6,079 nt of DNA from Acidobacteriota bacterium (GTDB lineage: Bacteria > Acidobacteriota > UBA4820 > DSQY01). Made by a program: the position numbers and the translations under genes. Location: positions 1-6,079 of the forward strand of contig JAKAIJ010000159.1 in assembly GCA_021814355.1 (NCBI GenBank), given 5' to 3'. Of this stretch, positions 1 through 5,764 are shown piece after piece; positions within the stretch are counted from its first letter, which is position 1, and each line of letters starts with the position of its first letter. A model generated the notes under the pieces. It saw nothing but the letters and a program-made list of their open reading frames with translations. It was not told the origin of the DNA and did not search any database.

Positions 1-21
1 GCGGCGTTGCGGCTCGTCGCC

Positions 22-72
22 GATGCACCGTCCGGCACGCATCGCCTTCCTCGCCGCGCCTTGCGGTGCATC
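22..72. repeat. Perfect 9-bp inverted repeat (candidate stem-loop)
   Basis: GATGCACCG at 22-30 is the exact reverse complement of CGGTGCATC at 64-72, with a 33-base spacer. A T-G wobble at 31/63 could extend the stem by one pair. No T-run follows the right arm, so it does not look like an intrinsic terminator. It may be one arm of a larger folded extragenic repeat covering roughly the first 260 bases. Confidence 0.45.
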
Positions 73-232
73 CCAGGGCGCTCTCGTCGCGCCAGAGATC
101 CTTGGGGGGCCGGAACCCGAAGGCCTCCTGCTGTGTCACGCTTCGCGGGCTGAGGCGCTCGAAGTACATCCCAGTACGACTCGGCCTCGCCCGCTCGCGT
201 TCCTTGCACTAGGCCCGATCCGCGCGGGACGC

Positions 233-261
233 CGCCTTCCCTCGCTTCGCTCGCGAAGGCG
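233..261. repeat. 7-bp inverted repeat with a nested alternative hairpin
   Basis: CGCCTTC (233-239) pairs exactly with GAAGGCG (255-261) around a 15-base loop. A competing tighter hairpin is CTTCG (245-249) with CGAAG (254-258) around a 4-base loop. The two share their right-hand bases, so they are mutually exclusive folds. No T tract follows. It is probably part of the same structured intergenic element. Confidence 0.35.
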
Positions 262-324
262 ATTCCTCCATGACGGGTGTCCAATTGATATGAGCCAGCC
301 CGTCTCCCCCCTGGAAGGCGCCGT

Positions 325-354
325 TTGCGCGGCCCCTCCCGTCTTTTTTATAAT
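325..354 (+). promoter_or_regulatory. Candidate sigma70-type promoter for the che operon
   Basis: A perfect TATAAT lies at 349-354 in a local T/A-rich patch that stands out in very GC-rich surroundings. The best-placed -35 candidate is TTGCGC at 325-330, which keeps only the TTG of the consensus, with an 18-base spacer. Transcription would start near 361, leaving a leader of only about 14 bases before the chosen cheW start, just enough for the ribosome binding site. The -10 is convincing, the -35 weak. No operator is recognised. Confidence 0.5.
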
Positions 355-363
355 GACCGAACC

Positions 364-369
364 GGGAGG
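364..369 (+). promoter_or_regulatory. Ribosome binding site that decides the cheW start
   Basis: GGGAGG at 364-369 is a strong Shine-Dalgarno match. The first in-frame GTG (369-371) overlaps it and cannot be served by it. The next in-frame GTG (375-377) sits five bases downstream, a normal spacing, and is therefore preferred. Confidence 0.6.
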
Positions 370-374
370 TGTCG

Positions 375-1076
375 GTGGACCTGGCGAAGATCCGCAAGAA
401 GGCGAGGGCGTCGGCGCCCCCAAGCGTCCCAGACGTACCCGTCCCGCCGCCCGCGGCTCCGTCGGCGCAAAGGGCTGCCGTCTCCGGGCCCGAACCGGCG
501 CCGTCCCCGCCTCCGCCCCCGGCCCAGCCGGCGCAGGAGTGTGGCCCCGGGCCGCAGGACTCCCCGGCCGCGGAGCTTTTGCCGCTTGCCTCCGCCCCAG
601 CCCCGCCCGTAGCGGAGGCCCCGGCGGCTGCGGGGCGGTTGGAGAAGGTCCTGGTCTTCGCCGTGGGCCGCCGCCGCTACGCCATCCCCATCGCCGACAT
701 CTCCCAGATCATCAAGCCGCAGCCCGAGACCCCGGTGCCCCACGCCCCGGACTTCCTGCGCGGCATCTTTTCGCTCCGGGGGCGCATCGTGAGCGTCCTG
801 GATGCGCCCCGGCGCCTGGGGGTACCCGAGGAGGAGGGCGGCGGGGGAGCCAAGGTCGTGGTCCTTGACCTGGGCGAGGAGCTCTTCGGCCTGCGGGTCC
901 ACGCCATCGAACAAGTGGTGGAGGTGGACCTCTCCGCCCTGGAGCCGCCTCCCGAGAGCTTCCTGCCCCAGGAACACGAGTTCGTGGAGGGAGTCTTCCA
1001 CCACAGGGACCGGACGGTGTCGGTCCTCAATCTGTCGCTCTTCCTCACCTTCGAAGTCACCGGGAGGCCCGCATGA
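375..1076 (+). CDS. cheW: CheW-like chemosensory adaptor with long Pro/Ala-rich N-terminal arm
   Basis: Adaptor expected to link receptors to a CheA kinase in a cytoplasmic chemosensory array. The 233-residue product has three parts. Residues 1-11 are a short basic segment (DLAKIRKKA). Residues about 12-87 are a Pro/Ala-rich, probably disordered arm. Residues about 88-228 form one CheW domain, recognised by the opening KVLVFAVGRRRYAIPI, then the central RGIFSLRGRIVSVLD and the closing FVEGVFHHRDRTVSVLNL, which is the usual two-subdomain beta-barrel pattern. Standalone CheW proteins are usually about 150-170 residues, so the arm is an addition. I chose GTG at 375 over GTG at 369 because of ribosome-binding-site spacing; the difference is two residues. 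The stop overlaps the next gene's start (ATGA at 1073-1076), implying translational coupling. First gene of the operon in this window, with a candidate promoter directly upstream. Confidence 0.88.
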   Translation: MDLAKIRKKARASAPPSVPDVPVPPPAAPSAQRAAVSGPEPAPSPPPPPAQPAQECGPGPQDSPAAELLPLASAPAPPVAEAPAAAGRLEKVLVFAVGRRRYAIPIADISQIIKPQPETPVPHAPDFLRGIFSLRGRIVSVLDAPRRLGVPEEEGGGGAKVVVLDLGEELFGLRVHAIEQVVEVDLSALEPPPESFLPQEHEFVEGVFHHRDRTVSVLNLSLFLTFEVTGRPA

Positions 1077-1831
1077 TCGTCCAGTGTCCGGGGTGTCTCA
1101 AGCGCTACCGCGTGGCCGACGCCCGCAGCCGCCTGCTCCGTGTCCGCTGCCGGAGCTGCGGCCAGGAGTTCCTCGTGGCTCCGGCCCAGGAGGCCTCCCA
1201 CGAGCTGAAGGGAGCCCGCGGCGGGGTCACGGCCGTAGTGGCCGACATCCAGCGCGACTTTCGCACCATGCTGGTGGAGCTCCTCTCGCGCCAGGGGTTC
1301 CACCTCTTCGTGGTGGAGGACGGCGAGGAGGCCCACAAGGTGGTCGCGCGGGAGCGGCCCCGGCTGCTCCTGGTGAACCCCTACCTGCCCAAGCTCATGG
1401 GGACGGACCTCCTGGCCAGACTCGCCGGGGAGAGCGCCAAGCCCGGAACCGTCATCCTGCTGGGGGCCATCCACGACTCCCGGCGCTACCGGCGCCGCCC
1501 CGAGTCCCTCTACGGAGCCGACGATTACATTGACGAGGGCTGGAACGAGCGGGCGGTGCTCCAGAAGCTCCGCTACCACCTGGACCTCCCGCTGGCCGAG
1601 GAGGCCCGCTCCGACGCCGCCGACGACGCGGCCCTCCGGCTGGCCCGCATCGTGTTCACCGACCTCCTCGTCTATGAGGCCGAGCGCCTGGCGCAGGTCG
1701 AGCGGGTGGACGACTTCTTCACCCTCTTCACGGAGGAGGCCGCCGAGGGCAAGCGCTACATCGAGGAGCGGTGTCCCGGGAAGGGAAACCTCCTGCGCTC
1801 CGTCGTTGCCGACTACCTGCGCCGAACCTGA
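1073..1831 (+). CDS. MJ0042-type zinc-ribbon protein with degenerate receiver (pseudo-receiver) domain
   Basis: 252 residues in three parts. An N-terminal zinc ribbon has Cys5, Cys8, Cys26 and Cys29 in two CxxC knuckles and the RYRVADA-type core of MJ0042-family ribbons. Residues about 51-170 look like a response-regulator receiver fold (VTAVVADIQRDFRTML at the start, GADDYI at 148-153), but the phosphorylation chemistry is missing: the phospho-acceptor position is Asn102 (LLVNPYLP), the Thr/Ser position is Gly131 and the conserved Lys position is Glu155. Asp58 remains from the usual acidic pair. Residues about 186-252 are a charged helical tail that I recall from other deltaproteobacterial zinc-ribbon proteins; that is recollection, not a search. 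It probably signals by binding rather than by phosphotransfer, with the ribbon as a protein- or nucleic-acid-binding module. Its start overlaps the cheW stop by 4 bases, so both are likely made together. The domain calls are solid; the role is unknown. Confidence 0.85.
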   Translation: MIVQCPGCLKRYRVADARSRLLRVRCRSCGQEFLVAPAQEASHELKGARGGVTAVVADIQRDFRTMLVELLSRQGFHLFVVEDGEEAHKVVARERPRLLLVNPYLPKLMGTDLLARLAGESAKPGTVILLGAIHDSRRYRRRPESLYGADDYIDEGWNERAVLQKLRYHLDLPLAEEARSDAADDAALRLARIVFTDLLVYEAERLAQVERVDDFFTLFTEEAAEGKRYIEERCPGKGNLLRSVVADYLRRT

Positions 1832-1838
1832 GGGGGGA
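1831..1838 (+). promoter_or_regulatory. Ribosome binding site of the HEAT-repeat gene, overlapping the previous stop
   Basis: AGGGGGGA begins on the last base of the upstream TGA (1829-1831) and lies two bases before the ATG at 1841. Together with the following C it is identical to the AGGGGGGAC before cheR at 4050-4058. The placement suggests ribosomes finishing the zinc-ribbon gene can reload directly. Confidence 0.6.
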
Positions 1839-1840
1839 CC

Positions 1841-4051
1841 ATGGCCGAGGAGCTGGCACAGCTCGCCGCGTCACCGGAGGTGGAGAGCCGCCGAAAGGCG
1901 GCGCTCGCGCTGGCGGAGAGCCCCGCCGAGGTGGCAGTCCCCCTTCTGCCCGGGCTACTGGGCGACGCCAACTGGCGCGTCCGGAAGGCCGCCGTCGAGG
2001 CCGTCCAGGCTCACCCCGCCGCCGCCGTCATCCCGCTCCTGCTCCGGGGCCTCCACGACGCCGACAACGCAGGCCGCCGCAACACCTGCCTCGAGGCCCT
2101 CGTCAAGCTGGGTCCCCCCGTGCTTCCCCACGCGTACGAGGCGCTCATCGAGGAGGACCCGGACGTCAAGCTGGCGCTCATCCTCCTGCTCGGCGAGGTT
2201 CCCAGCAAGGCCTCCATCCCCCACCTCATTTACTACCTGAGCCACGAGAACAAGAACATCGTCTGCGCCGCCATCGCCAGCCTGGGGCGGCTGCGGGACC
2301 CCGGGAGCCTCCCCGTCCTCTTCGACCTGCTCCAGCGGGGGGACGACTGGATCCTCTTCCACCTGGTGGACGCCCTCGCCGCGACGGCCGGGCCCCTCGC
2401 CACCGAGAAACTCATGGAGCTCTACGAGCCGGCCCGGTTCCGGAAGGCCATCCTGAAGGCCTTCGGCCAGATGGGCGACCCGGCGGTGGTGCCGTTCCTC
2501 CTCGAGCGGGCGTCCGGCCCCGAGGCCCACGTGGCCGAGGTCATGGCCGCCATCGGCCGCATCTACTACGCCTCCATGCCCGAGGCCTTCCTGGCCCACC
2601 ACCAGGCCGAGATCGGCCGGCTCGTCCGCGAGTACTTTCCCCTCCCGCTCCTCGAGCGCCTTGAGTCCCTCTGGCCCGAGGCGAAGATTCCCGAGCGGCG
2701 CGGCATGATCCTCGTGGCGGGATTCCTCACGGACCTGACCCTCCTGCCGCGGGTGCTGGAGGAGCTGGACAACCCCTACCTCCAGCGGGACGCCTCGGTG
2801 GCCGCCTCGCGCTACGGCGCGGCCGCCGTCCCCCAGCTCATCCGCCGACTCAACGCCGCGCCGAGCCAGCAGCAGCGCATCCTGCTCATCCAGCTCCTGG
2901 CGGCCGCTGGCTCGCCGGAGGCGGTGGTGCCGCTTCTGGCGCAGGCCCGGGACGACGACTTCCAGGTCCGCGCGGAGGCCCTCGGGGCTCTGGGCCAGGT
3001 GGAGGACCCTCGCGCCATGCAGGAACTGGTGGACGCCCTGCGCTCGGGGGACCCCGCCTGCCAGGAGCCCGCGCTCAAGTCGGTGCGGGCCCTCTGCCGG
3101 CGCCGGGGGGACCTGCGACGGCAGGCCGCCGCGGCGGGCACCGCGCTCCTTTCCCACGCCGACGGCGTCGTGCGCCGCGCGGGTTATACGCTGCTCGCCG
3201 AGGGCCTTCCTCCGGGCGAGGCGGAACCGCTCCTGCCAGGGCTTGCGGACGCGAGCGTCGAGGTTCGTCAAGCCGTTGCGGGGCTCGTGGCGGCCAAGGC
3301 TGGGCGGGACGCCTTCGCGCGGCTGCTGCCCCTGCTCGCCGACCCCAGCCCCAAGGTGAGGCGGGCGGTCATCGCGGGGCTCGGCCGGGAGCTCCTGACC
3401 CGCCAGCCCGACGTCCTGATGCAGGCCCTCCAGGACCCGGACCTGAGGGTCCGCGCCGAAGCGGCGCTCTTTCTGGCCCAGAGCACCGACCCCGAGACCG
3501 CCAAGGCCCTCTTGTCCCTCCTCGAGGGCGACGAGCTCCCGGTGCGCCTCTCCGCCCTGCGCGGCCTCGCCGAGGTGGGCTGCGGGCCCCTGCTCCCCCA
3601 GGTTCTGGAGCTGGCTCGGTCCAGCGACGTGGTGGAGGTCCGCCGGGCGGCCCTGGCCGCCGTGGGCCGCTCGGGGCGGCCCGAGGGGCAGAGGGCCCTG
3701 GTGGAGGCGCTCGAAGACCGCCACTGGGAGATCCGCTCCGCCGCCATTGACCTCATGGGGAGCTCGGGCGACCGGCGCTTCATCCCGGTCCTCCTGCGGG
3801 AGCTCGAGAGGGATCCCGACCTCCTGGTCAAGCAGACCGTGGTTCAGGCCCTGACCCGCCTCGAAGCCATCGAGGCGGTGCCGAGGCTCCTGCACTACCT
3901 CACCGACTCGGGGCTCAAGGACGCGGCCTTCGCCTTCTTCACCTCCCTCGGGCGGGCCCACGTGCCCCTCATCGAGCACGAGGCCCAATCGGTGGACTTC
4001 CAGACCAAGCTGGTGCTCCTCGACATTCTCAAACACCTCGAGAACGCATAG
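1841..4051 (+). CDS. HEAT-repeat (PBS-lyase-like) scaffold protein of the che operon
   Basis: A 736-residue protein built almost entirely of short two-helix HEAT-like repeats, about 20 by eye. The clearest run is residues 470-674, where repeat starts marked by Asp fall at 470, 501, 532, 564, 596, 626 and 658, a steady 30-32 residue period, with motifs such as DPSPKVRRAVIAGLG and DPDLRVRAEAALFLA. A similar run covers about 42-240; residues about 245-305 are the least regular. No signal peptide, membrane segment or catalytic motif is seen, so it is probably a cytoplasmic alpha-solenoid that binds proteins. PBS-lyase HEAT-like repeats occur in phycobilin lyases, but nothing here suggests that activity. 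Position between CheW and CheR implies a job in the chemosensory pathway. From memory, the Myxococcus xanthus Che7 cluster also encodes a HEAT-like protein, so this may be a recurring accessory. The ATG at 1841 has a good ribosome binding site; the gene ends in TAG. Confidence 0.88.
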   Translation: MAEELAQLAASPEVESRRKAALALAESPAEVAVPLLPGLLGDANWRVRKAAVEAVQAHPAAAVIPLLLRGLHDADNAGRRNTCLEALVKLGPPVLPHAYEALIEEDPDVKLALILLLGEVPSKASIPHLIYYLSHENKNIVCAAIASLGRLRDPGSLPVLFDLLQRGDDWILFHLVDALAATAGPLATEKLMELYEPARFRKAILKAFGQMGDPAVVPFLLERASGPEAHVAEVMAAIGRIYYASMPEAFLAHHQAEIGRLVREYFPLPLLERLESLWPEAKIPERRGMILVAGFLTDLTLLPRVLEELDNPYLQRDASVAASRYGAAAVPQLIRRLNAAPSQQQRILLIQLLAAAGSPEAVVPLLAQARDDDFQVRAEALGALGQVEDPRAMQELVDALRSGDPACQEPALKSVRALCRRRGDLRRQAAAAGTALLSHADGVVRRAGYTLLAEGLPPGEAEPLLPGLADASVEVRQAVAGLVAAKAGRDAFARLLPLLADPSPKVRRAVIAGLGRELLTRQPDVLMQALQDPDLRVRAEAALFLAQSTDPETAKALLSLLEGDELPVRLSALRGLAEVGCGPLLPQVLELARSSDVVEVRRAALAAVGRSGRPEGQRALVEALEDRHWEIRSAAIDLMGSSGDRRFIPVLLRELERDPDLLVKQTVVQALTRLEAIEAVPRLLHYLTDSGLKDAAFAFFTSLGRAHVPLIEHEAQSVDFQTKLVLLDILKHLENA

Positions 4052-4057
4052 GGGGGA
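4050..4057 (+). promoter_or_regulatory. Ribosome binding site of cheR, overlapping the previous stop
   Basis: AGGGGGGA starts inside the TAG stop of the HEAT-repeat gene (4049-4051) and precedes the ATG at 4059. It supports that ATG over the internal ATG at 4098, which has no purine-rich sequence upstream. The spacing from its last A is only one base, though the G-run core is better placed. Confidence 0.55.
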
Positions 4058-4058
4058 C

Positions 4059-4922
4059 ATGACCGCGGAGCTGCCGGGCGGTCCCTCGCCGCCCCTGATG
4101 AGCGACGATCTCTACCGGCGGTTCTGCGCGCTGGTCCACGAGCGCACGGGCCTCCACTTCTCCGAGGGCTCCCGCTTCTTCCTAGAGAAACGGCTGGAGG
4201 CCCGGGTGGCGGCCACGGGGGCCGAGGAGATGGAGGACTACTACACCTACCTCCGCTTCGACCCGGACCGCGCCGCGGAGTGGGACCAGCTCATCGTCGC
4301 CATCACCACCAACGAGACCTACTTCATGCGGGAGGAGCGCCAGCTCCGCTGCCTCCAGCGCGAAATCCTGCCCGCCCTCTGGGCGAAGTCCCCCGGCGCC
4401 AAGATCCGGATCTGGAGCGCGGGCTGCTCCTCCGGCGAGGAGGCCTACACCCTGGCGATCCTCCTGCGCGAGCAGCCGGTGGTGCCCATCTCGGCGGTGG
4501 AGGTGCAGGCCACCGACATCAACACGCGGGTCCTGGGCAAGGCGCGGGAGGGCATCTACACCCCCAACTCCTTCCGCACCACCGACGGCGCCTTCCGGGA
4601 TCGCTGGTTCACCCCTGCCGGCCCAGACCGGTGGCGGGTCAAGGACGAGCTGCGGGCGGGGATCACCTTCTCGCGGTTCAACCTCTTCGAGCTCGAGCGC
4701 TACGCCCTGCTCGCGCCCTTCGACGTGATCCTCTGCCGCAACGTGATCATCTACTTCGATCTGGACTCGAAGGTGAAGGTCGTGGAACGGTTCCACGACC
4801 GGATCAAGCCGGGGGGCTATCTGCTGTTGGGCCACTCCGAGAGCCTGATCTCGGTCACCGACAAGTTCCGGCTCGTCCATCTGGCGACCGACCTGGTCTA
4901 CATCAAGGGGGCAGACGCGTGA
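4059..4922 (+). CDS. cheR: Chemotaxis protein methyltransferase CheR
   Basis: S-adenosylmethionine-dependent methyltransferase that methylates glutamates on chemoreceptors, opposing CheB during adaptation. The 287-residue length is normal for a CheR without a TPR extension. Residues about 15-75 form the all-helical N-terminal domain (LYRRFCALVHERTGLHF). The catalytic domain shows TTNETYFMRE (83-92), the SAM-binding loop IWSAGCSSGEEAYTLAI (118-134), ATDIN (151-155), CRNVIIYFD (226-234) and PGGYLLLGHSESL (251-263). All the family's hallmark segments appear intact. The ATG at 4059 carries a Shine-Dalgarno sequence; a start at ATG 4098 would drop 13 residues that precede the domain and cannot be excluded. 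The gene lies 7 bases after the HEAT-repeat gene and overlaps the cheB start by 4 bases (GTGA, 4919-4922), so CheR and CheB synthesis is probably coupled. Confidence 0.96.
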   Translation: MTAELPGGPSPPLMSDDLYRRFCALVHERTGLHFSEGSRFFLEKRLEARVAATGAEEMEDYYTYLRFDPDRAAEWDQLIVAITTNETYFMREERQLRCLQREILPALWAKSPGAKIRIWSAGCSSGEEAYTLAILLREQPVVPISAVEVQATDINTRVLGKAREGIYTPNSFRTTDGAFRDRWFTPAGPDRWRVKDELRAGITFSRFNLFELERYALLAPFDVILCRNVIIYFDLDSKVKVVERFHDRIKPGGYLLLGHSESLISVTDKFRLVHLATDLVYIKGADA

Positions 4923-5764
4923 GCAAGATCCGGGTGCTGGTGGTGGACGACTCCCCCTTCAACCGCAAGGTCATCGGGGAGATCCTCGAGTCCAGCCCGA
5001 ACATCGAGGTGGTGGGAAAGGCCTACGACGGCGAGGACGCCATCCGCAAGATCGTCCAGCTCGCCCCCGACGCCGTCACCCTGGACCTGGAGATGCCCCG
5101 GATGGACGGTTTCGCCGTGCTCCGGTGGCTCATGGCCAACCGCCCCATCCCCGTCCTGGTGGTCTCCTCCCGGGAGAGCAATCGGTCGGTCTTCAAGGCC
5201 CTGGACCTGGGGGCCGTGGACTTCGTGGTGAAGCCCTCCCGGACCGCCTCGCCGCGCCTGCGGGCACTCGAGGAGGAGCTCGTCAGCAAGGTGCTGGCCA
5301 TCCCGCACCTCCACTTCGAGAAGATCCGCGACCGCGTGGCCCAGGCCCCGCCCCTCCCTTCGCCGGAGCCCCTGCCCGCGGCCAAGAAGGGGGAGCGCTT
5401 CGCCGAGGTGGTGGCCCTGGCCGCCTCCACGGGCGGGCCCCCGGCCATCCAGCAGGTCCTGTCGGCCCTGCCCCAGGAGATGGTCTCCCCGATCCTGGTC
5501 TGCCAGCACATGCCCCCCCTCTTCACGCGGCTCTTCGCGGACCGGCTGACCACCCTCATCGGCCGCGTGGCCCGGGAGGCGGTGGACGGCGAGGCGCTCT
5601 TCCCCGGCCACGTCTACGTGGCGCCGGGCGGCTCCCAGCTCCGCCTGAAGATCGAGGACGGCGCCCGCCGGCTCTGGGTGTCGGACCGGGGCTCCGAGGA
5701 CCGCTTCGCCCCCTCCGCCAACAACCTCTTCTCGAGCATGGCCAGGATCTGCGGACGGTTCTGA
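4919..5764 (+). CDS. cheB: Chemotaxis response regulator methylesterase CheB, 5' part ending at an in-frame TGA
   Basis: CheB removes methyl groups from chemoreceptor glutamates and deamidates glutamines; CheA phosphorylates its receiver to activate it. This frame gives 281 residues from GTG 4919. The receiver (about 4-106) is complete: Asp10/Asp11, phospho-acceptor Asp56 in TLDLEMPRMDG, Ser83/Ser84 and Lys105 in VDFVVKP. A linker (about 107-160) leads into the esterase domain with nucleophile Ser170 (AASTGGPP) and His197 (CQHMPP). Translation stops at TGA 5762-5764, just before the segment with the catalytic Asp, which continues in the same frame from 5765. With the stop counted as one residue, the whole gene (4919-5980) encodes 353 residues, a normal CheB length, and the domain alignment has no gap. 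As written, this product lacks one member of the catalytic triad and the C-terminal strands, so it should be inactive alone. The start overlaps the cheR stop. Confidence 0.9.
   Translation: MSKIRVLVVDDSPFNRKVIGEILESSPNIEVVGKAYDGEDAIRKIVQLAPDAVTLDLEMPRMDGFAVLRWLMANRPIPVLVVSSRESNRSVFKALDLGAVDFVVKPSRTASPRLRALEEELVSKVLAIPHLHFEKIRDRVAQAPPLPSPEPLPAAKKGERFAEVVALAASTGGPPAIQQVLSALPQEMVSPILVCQHMPPLFTRLFADRLTTLIGRVAREAVDGEALFPGHVYVAPGGSQLRLKIEDGARRLWVSDRGSEDRFAPSANNLFSSMARICGRF
5762..5764 (+). other. In-frame TGA interrupting cheB
   Basis: This TGA lies in the cheB frame between GRF and MAVVLTGMG. By alignment to Escherichia coli CheB from memory, it occupies the variable small-residue position just before the IGVILTGMG strand. 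TGA is the normal terminator of the CheW, zinc-ribbon, CheR and CheB genes here, so reassignment of the codon is not supported. The next base is A, not the C associated with leaky UGA. A CGA-to-TGA or GGA-to-TGA substitution, or a base-calling error, would explain it. Confidence 0.85.

Larger units (their letters stand above)
1..348. other. Upstream intergenic region, no convincing gene, rich in inverted repeats
   Basis: I find no credible coding sequence here. Open frames exist on both strands, but they are Arg/Pro/Gly/Ala-rich, lack recognisable motifs and run out of frame into the CheW gene, as expected of high-GC DNA. The stretch holds several short inverted repeats: 22-30 with 64-72, 233-239 with 255-261, and two GTAC tetramers at 164-167 and 174-177 flanked by GAGGC (152-156) and GCCTC (184-188). 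This looks like a structured extragenic element, possibly a dispersed intergenic repeat, but a single window cannot show copy number. The 5' end of the element may lie outside the window. Confidence 0.6.

Noticed and set aside
285..290. TTGATA as a -35 box
   Set aside because: It is close to the -35 consensus, but no -10-like hexamer occurs about 17 bases downstream, where the sequence is C-rich.
311..349. Intrinsic terminator ending in the T-run at 344-349
   Set aside because: The preceding GC-rich bases form only weak, interrupted pairings (for example GCGC 318-321 with 327-330) not adjacent to the T-run. The T/A patch is better explained as part of the TATAAT promoter.
23..868. A 281-codon + strand open frame starting in the upstream region
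   Set aside because: Its product is Arg/Pro/Gly-rich with no motif, and from 375 on it overlaps the well-supported cheW in another frame. It is a high-GC open frame without coding signal.
1955..4060. A 701-codon minus-strand open frame opposite the HEAT-repeat gene
   Set aside because: It mirrors the + strand gene as expected from strong third-position G/C bias. Its product is low-complexity and motif-free, while the + strand encodes regular HEAT repeats.
4280..4918. Extension of the cheB frame upstream of GTG 4919
   Set aside because: This stretch is out of frame with an intact cheR and encodes Arg/Pro/Gly-rich nonsense. The CheB receiver starts naturally at 4919.
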